Source: Pseudomonadota bacterium (lineage in GTDB: Bacteria > Pseudomonadota > Alphaproteobacteria > Rhizobiales > Xanthobacteraceae). From it: a stretch of 16,859 nt of DNA. The stretch covers positions 1-16,859 of the forward strand of contig JAEYTJ010000309.1 of NCBI GenBank assembly GCA_023434095.1. The letters run 5' to 3'. This document shows, piece by piece, positions 12,489 through 16,859 of the stretch. Each line of letters starts with the position of its first letter. Within the stretch, counting starts at the first letter, position 1. Made by a program: the position numbers and the translations under genes. Below the pieces are notes generated by a model, which searched no databases, was not told the origin of the DNA, and saw nothing but the letters and a program-made list of their open reading frames with translations.

Positions 12489-12764
12489 TCAGTAGCCCGG
12501 CAGGTCGAAGCGGCTCGGCAGCGGCCAGCGGATGCCGGTGATGCCGCCATCATTGCCATACTGCGGATATACCGACTGGGCGACGTACATGTAGTTGAGG
12601 TCGCGCGCCGTGCCGGGCTTCACCACCGGGCCGGGATCGAGATAGGAGCGCGGCGGCAGCTTGCGAATGATGATGCGGTTGCTGTCCTGCGCCTGCGCAG
12701 GGGCCGTGGCGACGACGGCGGAGCCGGCGACAAGAGCGGCAAGGGCGAACAGGGCGACACGCAT
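12489..12764 (-). CDS. Small exported protein of unknown function
   Basis: I do not recognise a named family in this 91-residue protein. The N-terminus is a clear Sec signal peptide (MRVALFALAALVAG with a likely cut after AQA at 23-25), leaving a mature periplasmic protein of about 66 residues. The mature part is rich in Pro, Tyr and Gly: IIIRKLPPRSYLDPGPVV, then YVAQSVYPQYGNDGG and RWPLPSRFDLPGY at the end. It has no cysteine. GGAGG lies about 5-6 bases before the ATG on the minus strand. It has its own terminator and a candidate EcfG-type stress promoter, so it is probably a single-gene unit despite lying downstream of the prenyl synthase gene on the same strand. Confidence 0.8.
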   Translation of the reverse strand: MRVALFALAALVAGSAVVATAPAQAQDSNRIIIRKLPPRSYLDPGPVVKPGTARDLNYMYVAQSVYPQYGNDGGITGIRWPLPSRFDLPGY

Positions 12765-12818
12765 CTCAACCTCCAGGAAACGGTCGCGTCGCGCGGCGCG
12801 GACGGTCTCGTTCGGTAC

Positions 12819-12843
12819 AACATTGCCCGGAACTTATCGTTCC
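12819..12843 (-). promoter_or_regulatory. Candidate EcfG (general stress) promoter of the small exported-protein gene
   Basis: On the minus strand GGAAC (12843-12839) is followed after 16 bases by TGTT (12822-12819). The alphaproteobacterial EcfG consensus that I recall is GGAAC-N16/17-CGTT, so only one base of the -10 differs. Transcription would start roughly 45 bases before the ATG. The -35 is part of the perfect palindrome CGGAAC-TTATC-GTTCCG (12828-12844 on plus), which could instead be an operator. Confidence 0.45.
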
Positions 12844-12861
12844 GTCGAGATGAGGAAAGTC

Positions 12862-13800
12862 CTAATTGCGCCGATCGGCCACGAAATATGCCGCTTCCAC
12901 GAGAAGTGTGGCCGCGCTGCCAAAGCCGGCGAGAGCCGCCTCGGCCTCGCCGACCAGCCGGGCGAGTTCCGCCCGCGCGCCTTCGACGCCGAGTCTGCCG
13001 ACCAGCGTCGCCTTGCCGGCGGCGGCGTCCTTTCCTACCGCCTTGCCCACCAGACCGGCCTCGCCTTCGACATCGAGCAGGTCGTCGGCGATCTGGAAGG
13101 CGCGGCCGACGGCGCGGGCGTAGCGCTCGAGGCTCGCCCGTTCGGCAGGGGACGCCCGCCCCAGCAGCGCGCCGGCTTCGCAGGCGTGGCGCAGCAGGGC
13201 GCCGGTCTTCATCGCCTGCAGCTCGATGATCGCCTGCGCCGGCAGGTCGAGCGGCACCCCGCGGTGGGGGCCTTCCGCGAATCGGCCCTCGGCGGCAAGG
13301 TCGAGCATCTGGCCGCCGATCATGCCGGCCACTCCCGCCGCGCGGGCGAGGCTGGAAATGAGGGCGAGACGCACCGCCGGATCGGCCTCGGCGCCCTCGT
13401 CGGCGAGAATCTCGAAGGCGAGTGTCAGCAGCCCGTCGCCGGCCAGGATCGCGGTCGCCTCGTCATAGGCGCGGTGCACCGTCGGCCGGCCGCGCCGCAT
13501 GTCGTCATTGTCCATGGTGGGCAGGTCGTCATGCACCAGCGAGTAGCAATGGATGCACTCCAGCGCCGCCGCCGCCGGCATCGCCGCTGCCGGCGCGACG
13601 CCGAACAGCGCCGCCGATTCGACCACCAGGAACGGGCGCAGCCGCTTGCCGCCGGCCAGCGCGGCATGCCGCATCGCCGCTGCCAGGCGCTCGCCCGGCG
13701 CGCCGCTTCGGGCGATGGCGGCGTCGAGATGGGCCGCGACCGCCTCGGCGGTGCGTGCGAGCGCGAGGGCGAGTGACGGGGGGCTGTCGGGGGCGGGCAT
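12862..13800 (-). CDS. ispA: Polyprenyl synthetase, farnesyl-diphosphate-synthase type
   Basis: This prenyltransferase joins isopentenyl diphosphate to allylic diphosphates to make farnesyl (possibly geranylgeranyl) diphosphate for quinones, undecaprenyl carriers and hopanoids. From the preferred ATG it has 312 residues, close to E. coli IspA. GGKRLRP (50-56), the first aspartate-rich motif DDLPTMDNDDMRRG (91-104), KTG at 199 or so, and the second motif FQIADDLLDVEG (235-246) are all present. CYSLVHDD before the first motif, with Tyr at position -5, matches the bacterial farnesyl-type enzyme. An upstream in-frame TTG (13881) would add a non-conserved 27-residue leader, so I start at ATG 13800, though no clear ribosome binding site precedes it. 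It is divergent from mtgA across a 143-base gap. Confidence 0.92.
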   Translation of the reverse strand: MPAPDSPPSLALALARTAEAVAAHLDAAIARSGAPGERLAAAMRHAALAGGKRLRPFLVVESAALFGVAPAAAMPAAAALECIHCYSLVHDDLPTMDNDDMRRGRPTVHRAYDEATAILAGDGLLTLAFEILADEGAEADPAVRLALISSLARAAGVAGMIGGQMLDLAAEGRFAEGPHRGVPLDLPAQAIIELQAMKTGALLRHACEAGALLGRASPAERASLERYARAVGRAFQIADDLLDVEGEAGLVGKAVGKDAAAGKATLVGRLGVEGARAELARLVGEAEAALAGFGSAATLLVEAAYFVADRRN

Positions 13801-13943
13801 CGGACCGAGGGATCGCTCAAGAGGGATGATGCGTTGCGTGCCCGAGGCGGGCGGCGCGGTCAAGCGAGGCAATTGCCGCAAGGGCCTCGCCGGTCGACCG
13901 CCGGGGGCGGGGCGGCTAGAGTGTCCGGGGCTGGGGAGAGCGC

Positions 13944-14612
13944 ATGGGTCGGGTATGGAGCTGGGTCTGGAAGATCGCCCTCGTGGTCGTGGCGACCCCG
14001 CTGGTGCTCGGGCTTCTCTATAATGTGCTGCCCGCGCCCTCGACGCTGATGCTGGGGCGCTGGATCACCGGCCAGAAGGTGGAACGGGTCTGGCTGCCAT
14101 TCCAGGACATTTCGCCCGCGCTCGTCCGCTCGGTGCTGGCCTCGGAGGATGCACGCTTCTGCACCCATTCCGGCATCGACATGGTCGAGCTGCAGGGAGT
14201 GATCGACGAATCGGACGGTCTCAACGCGCCGCGCGGGGCGTCCACCATCACCATGCAACTCGCCAAGAACCTCTTCCTGTGGAACGGCCGCAACATCATC
14301 CGCAAGGGGCTCGAATTGCCGCTGGCGCTTTATCTCAACCTCGTCATGAGCAAGCAGCGCCAGCTCGAAATCTACCTCAACATCGCCGAATGGGGACCGG
14401 ACGGCCAGTTCGGCGTGGAGGCGGGGGCGCAGCGGGCGTTCGGACGTTCCGCCCGCGATCTCACGGGCCGGCAGGCGGCGCTGCTCGCTGTCATGCTGCC
14501 GAACCCGCACCGGCGCGACGCCGGCAAGCCGGGGCGCGGGCTGAACCGTCTGGCGGGAAACCTGCAGGCCCGCCTTCCGCGCGAGGGGGCGGAACTCACC
14601 TCCTGCCTGTGA
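13944..14612 (+). CDS. mtgA: Monofunctional biosynthetic peptidoglycan glycosyltransferase (GT51)
   Basis: MtgA polymerises lipid II into glycan strands on the outer face of the inner membrane, without a transpeptidase domain. The 222-residue length is normal. The N-terminus is a membrane anchor (VWKIALVVVATPLVLGLLYNVL, 8-29). The catalytic block ASEDARFCTHSGID (66-79) contains the first glutamate, Glu68. RGASTITMQLAKNLFLW (97-113) and MSKQRQLEIYLNIAEWG (135-151), with the second glutamate Glu142, complete the GT51 signature. The protein ends with two residues after Ser-Cys, and no penicillin-binding domain follows. It is divergent from the prenyl synthase, which feeds the undecaprenyl carrier pathway, and 148 bases upstream of rpmF. 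Confidence 0.95.
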   Translation: MGRVWSWVWKIALVVVATPLVLGLLYNVLPAPSTLMLGRWITGQKVERVWLPFQDISPALVRSVLASEDARFCTHSGIDMVELQGVIDESDGLNAPRGASTITMQLAKNLFLWNGRNIIRKGLELPLALYLNLVMSKQRQLEIYLNIAEWGPDGQFGVEAGAQRAFGRSARDLTGRQAALLAVMLPNPHRRDAGKPGRGLNRLAGNLQARLPREGAELTSCL

Positions 14613-14679
14613 GCGGCCGCCGCGCGGGAAGCCTGCGACAGAATTGCGTCAGCCCCTTTCGCTCGCGCGCATGAGTCTG

Positions 14680-14685
14680 TATAAG
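14680..14685 (+). promoter_or_regulatory. Candidate -10 box for rpmF
   Basis: TATAAG matches five of six bases of the -10 consensus in the gap between mtgA and rpmF, about 75 bases before the start codon. The position 17 bases upstream (TTTCGC) is a poor -35. A strongly expressed ribosomal protein gene is likely to have a promoter here. Confidence 0.4.
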
Positions 14686-14760
14686 CCGCCACTCGAATTA
14701 CGCACCATCCGGCGCGGCCCTTCCGACTGGGCGTGGGCCAGGCCGGGACAGGAGAAGACC

Positions 14761-14946
14761 ATGGCAGTTCCGAAGAAGAAAACCAGCCCGTCGCGTCGCG
14801 GCATGCGCCGTTCCGCCGACGCCCTCGCCAAGCCGACTTATATCGAGGACAAGGACTCGGGCGAGCTGCGCCGTCCGCACCACCTCGACCTGAAGACCGG
14901 CATGTACAAGGGCCGCCAGGTGCTGAAGGTCAAGGCCGAGGCCTGA
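14761..14946 (+). CDS. rpmF: 50S ribosomal protein bL32 (cysteine-free form)
   Basis: This is ribosomal protein L32, 61 residues. The opening MAVPKKKTSPSRRGMRRSADAL is diagnostic, followed by RRPHHLDLKTGMYKGRQVL. It has no cysteine, so it is the zinc-independent form that is usual in alphaproteobacteria. The frame is open back to 14644, but that extension is not L32-like, and AGGAGA lies about 6 bases before ATG 14761. A hairpin with a short T run follows the gene. Confidence 0.98.
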   Translation: MAVPKKKTSPSRRGMRRSADALAKPTYIEDKDSGELRRPHHLDLKTGMYKGRQVLKVKAEA

Positions 14947-14974
14947 TCCGGCCGGCCTTTTGCCGATCTTTCCG

Positions 14975-14997
14975 AAGCCGGCCCTCGGGCCGGCTTT
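14975..14997 (+). terminator. Probable intrinsic terminator after rpmF
   Basis: AAGCCGGCC (14975-14983) pairs with GGCCGGCTT (14988-14996) around CTCG. Only three T residues follow, so it is weaker than the other terminators here. Confidence 0.65.
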
Positions 14998-15061
14998 CGC
15001 ATGTCCGCACGGGTGATTTCGCCGCGCGGCGGTAACGATCCGGAAGCGTTGGCCGGAGTAT

Positions 15062-15105
15062 CTTCGTAGGGTCGCGTCCCGGTGTCGTACCGGTCGCCCG
15101 CGAAG
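15062..15105 (+). promoter_or_regulatory. Nested inverted repeats upstream of the hydrolase gene
   Basis: CTTCG (15062-15066) with CGAAG (15101-15105) encloses GGG/CCC arms and an inner perfect repeat CCGGT-GTCGT-ACCGG (15079-15093). This lies 36 bases before the GTG start. It may be a DNA operator or a leader hairpin. A TAATCT at 15111-15116 could be a -10 box, without a good -35. Confidence 0.35.
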
Positions 15106-15140
15106 GGTGCTAATCTGGCGCGTCGAACGGAGAGCCTGTC

Positions 15141-16391
15141 GTGTCGCGTATTGCAAGCCGTGGATCGCGCCGGGGCTTCGTCTGGCTGGTGACGCTGGCG
15201 GTTATCGCGCCGGCCTTGGCGGGCTGCGCCGGGCGTCCGGGGCCGGACGCTCTCACCGTGATCGCGGACGAGGATGTCAGCACCAGCACCCATACGCTGC
15301 TGGTCGCTTCGGCCCGGGCCCGCGACCCGCGGCCGGGCGTGTTCTACAGCGGTGAGCGAACCGGCGAGCTGAGCTTCGCCAAGGTGCAGGTCAGCGTGCC
15401 GCCGACCCACAAGCCGGGCATGGTGGAGGCGCCGACCAAGTCGCCCCCCAATCCCGCCACCGACATGGTGGTGCGCGAGGCGGTCTATCGCGAGACGCCG
15501 AAGGCGTTCACGGCCGATCTGAAGAGCGAATTGGCGAAGTACCCGGCCGGCAAGCGGCAGGCGGTGATCTTCGTCCACGGCTACAACACGCTGTTTTCGG
15601 AGGCGCTGTACCGGCTCACCCAGATGGCGGAAGACTCCAGGGCGGACGGCGTGCCGGTACTGTTCACCTGGGCCTCGCGCGGCGAGGTCACCGATTACGT
15701 CTACGACAATAACAGCGCGACCGCCGCCCGCGACCGGCTGGAGGAGACGATCCGTCTGGTCTTCGACAGCGGCGCCGACCAGGTGAGCATCGTCGCGCAT
15801 TCGATGGGCAACTGGGTGACGGTGGAAGCGCTGCGGCAGATCCAGATTTCCGGCAGGCGCCTGCCGGTGGAGAAGCTCGGCAACATCGTGCTGGCCGCGC
15901 CGGACATCGACGTCGACGTGTTCAAGAGCCAGCTCAAGCGCTTCGGCAAGCCGGCGAAGCCGTTCATCGTCGTCGTGTCGCGCGACGACAAGGCCCTGGC
16001 CTTCTCCGACTTCATCGCCGGAGACAAGCCGCGCCTCGGCGCCTATACGCACGACACCGAGCTGGTCGAGCTCGGCGCCATCGTCATCGACATGTCCAAT
16101 GTGAAGTCGGTGGACGGCTTCAACCACGCCAAATTCGCCCAGCTGGCGGAACTGGCGCCGGAGCTGCGCGGCATGATCGCCCGCGCCGTGCAGACGCAGG
16201 GGACGGGGACGGGGAAAGTCGAGCTGGCGGGGATCCAGTTCTCGGGGCTCGATCGCGCCCGCGCGGCGCAGGTGACGTCAGGGCTGCCGATGGTGCGCGC
16301 GCCGACATCGGGCGATGACGACGGGCCGATCCCGACGCTCGATACGGCGGGGGCGGTCGTCAGCGCGAGTACGGTGCCGCCGCGGCCCTGA
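15141..16391 (+). CDS. Lipoprotein alpha/beta-hydrolase (DUF900 family)
   Basis: This is a 416-residue serine hydrolase, probably a membrane-anchored lipase or esterase of unknown substrate. The N-terminus is a lipoprotein signal: basic residues, a hydrophobic core and the lipobox LAGC with Cys29. The alpha/beta-hydrolase core spans about 138-330. VIFVHGYNT (142-150) gives the oxyanion-hole loop, VSIVAHSMGNW (216-226) the nucleophile Ser221, LAAPDIDVDVF (251-261) the likely acid Asp256, and GFNHAKF near 326-332 the catalytic His329. The last 60 or so residues look disordered (Gly/Thr/Pro-rich). GGAGAG (15129-15134) precedes the GTG start. It converges on phaR, but I see no functional link. 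Confidence 0.85.
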   Translation: MSRIASRGSRRGFVWLVTLAVIAPALAGCAGRPGPDALTVIADEDVSTSTHTLLVASARARDPRPGVFYSGERTGELSFAKVQVSVPPTHKPGMVEAPTKSPPNPATDMVVREAVYRETPKAFTADLKSELAKYPAGKRQAVIFVHGYNTLFSEALYRLTQMAEDSRADGVPVLFTWASRGEVTDYVYDNNSATAARDRLEETIRLVFDSGADQVSIVAHSMGNWVTVEALRQIQISGRRLPVEKLGNIVLAAPDIDVDVFKSQLKRFGKPAKPFIVVVSRDDKALAFSDFIAGDKPRLGAYTHDTELVELGAIVIDMSNVKSVDGFNHAKFAQLAELAPELRGMIARAVQTQGTGTGKVELAGIQFSGLDRARAAQVTSGLPMVRAPTSGDDDGPIPTLDTAGAVVSASTVPPRP

Positions 16392-16401
16392 GCGCGGGGA
16401 G

Positions 16402-16422
16402 GGCGGGCCTTCCGGGCCCGCC
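16402..16422. terminator. Hairpin between convergent hydrolase and phaR genes
   Basis: GGCGGGCC (16402-16409) pairs perfectly with GGCCCGCC (16415-16422) around TTCCG. It lies in the 40-base gap between two convergent stop codons. It lacks a T run on either strand, so termination efficiency is uncertain. Confidence 0.5.
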
Positions 16423-16431
16423 TTGCGCGGC

Positions 16432-16859
16432 TCAGTCCTTCTTGCCGCCGTCGCCCAGCTTGTCGAGACGCTTCTGCATGTCCGCCACCTGGCGGCGCAG
16501 CTCGTCGAAATCGTCCGGCTGCGGGCTGGCCGGCGCGGTAGGGGCCTCCTCGCGCCCGTTGGGCAGGAACATCTTGAAGGTCCGGTCGAACATCTCCATG
16601 TTGCGCCGCACCTGCTCCTCCAGCATGCCGAAGCCTCCTATGCCGCCGATGCCCAGCGTCTTGGAGAAGTGCTCCCGGAGATTGTTCTGCTCTTTGCTGA
16701 AGTTCTCGATCGACATGTCGAGATAGCGCGGCACCAGCATCTGCATGCTGTCGCCGTAGAAGCGGATGATCTGGCGAAGGAAATTGATCGGCAGCAGGTT
16801 CTGGCCCTTGCCTTCCTGCTCGAAGATGATCTGGGTCAGCACGGAGTGGGTGATGTCGT
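16432..16859 (-). CDS. phaR: Polyhydroxyalkanoate synthesis repressor PhaR, 3' part (cut by the window end)
   Basis: PhaR represses phasin and its own genes and is released when polyhydroxyalkanoate granules form. Only the C-terminal part is in the window. Reading from the edge it gives DITHSVLTQIIFEQEGKG, then LPINFLRQIIRFYGDSMQ and VPRYLDMSIENFSKEQNNLREH, which are the conserved PHB-accumulation-regulatory blocks. A Met/Gly-rich linker and a C-terminal coiled coil (FDELRRQVADMQKRLDKL) end the protein at 16432. The N-terminal DNA-binding domain should lie beyond 16859, so this is a truncation by the window, not a broken gene. It suggests that the organism stores polyhydroxyalkanoate. Confidence 0.93.
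   Translation of the reverse strand, partial: DITHSVLTQIIFEQEGKGQNLLPINFLRQIIRFYGDSMQMLVPRYLDMSIENFSKEQNNLREHFSKTLGIGGIGGFGMLEEQVRRNMEMFDRTFKMFLPNGREEAPTAPASPQPDDFDELRRQVADMQKRLDKLGDGGKKD

Noticed and set aside
12661..13776. A 371-codon plus-strand frame opposite the prenyl synthase
   Set aside because: It is antisense to a gene with both aspartate-rich motifs intact and crosses the promoter of the small exported protein.

Overview
The window is a visibly GC-rich bacterial chromosome segment whose coding frames end almost every codon in G or C. The gene order rpsP-rimM-trmD-rplS followed by leuC, a PhaR-type regulator, a cysteine-free bL32, a small RHH_4 ribbon-helix-helix protein and rhizobial-type small secreted proteins together point to an alphaproteobacterium of the order Hyphomicrobiales. 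Xanthobacteraceae relatives such as Ancylobacter, Starkeya or Xanthobacter are my best guess, by inference only. It reads as a core housekeeping region with no phage, IS, CRISPR, tRNA or rRNA.

Layout. 27-2420: a translation operon on the plus strand, with S16, RimM and TrmD in one uninterrupted reading frame, then L19 and a strong terminator. A pair of inverted palindromic repeats lies between rpsP and rimM. 2444-3536: two minus-strand genes, an exported VanX-type D-Ala-D-Ala dipeptidase and a small exported protein. 3537-4041: a 505-base gap holding an AT-rich island, a dyad and a possible 63-codon reading frame. 4042-7389: leuC, a 44-residue membrane peptide, a zincin-fold protease, a cytochrome b561 and leuD. 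7418-8848: a RidA-family protein, the RHH_4 protein and a glyoxalase-like VOC protein. 8919-11042: a two-subunit GMC flavin dehydrogenase with a Tat signal on the small subunit. 11242-12351: leuB. 12489-13800 (minus strand): a small exported protein and a farnesyl-diphosphate-type synthase. 13944-16391 (plus strand): the peptidoglycan glycosyltransferase MtgA, bL32 and an alpha/beta-hydrolase lipoprotein. The last gene, on the minus strand, is the truncated 3' part of phaR.

How the genes work together. LeuC and LeuD form isopropylmalate isomerase and LeuB is the next enzyme, so three leucine-pathway genes lie within about 8.3 kb, separated by unrelated genes; leuA is not here. S16, RimM, TrmD, L19 and L32 belong to ribosome and tRNA maturation. 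The VanX homologue, MtgA and the prenyl synthase all touch cell-envelope building.

Most worth a second look: the RimM-TrmD fused frame, which one base in a G run could create or remove; a 20-base element shared by two unrelated genes at nearly the same distance from their start codons; a structured leader before the VOC gene that could mask its ribosome binding site; a GMC dehydrogenase lacking a nearby cytochrome subunit; and an EcfG-like promoter before a small exported protein. I found no convincing entirely new multi-gene system.
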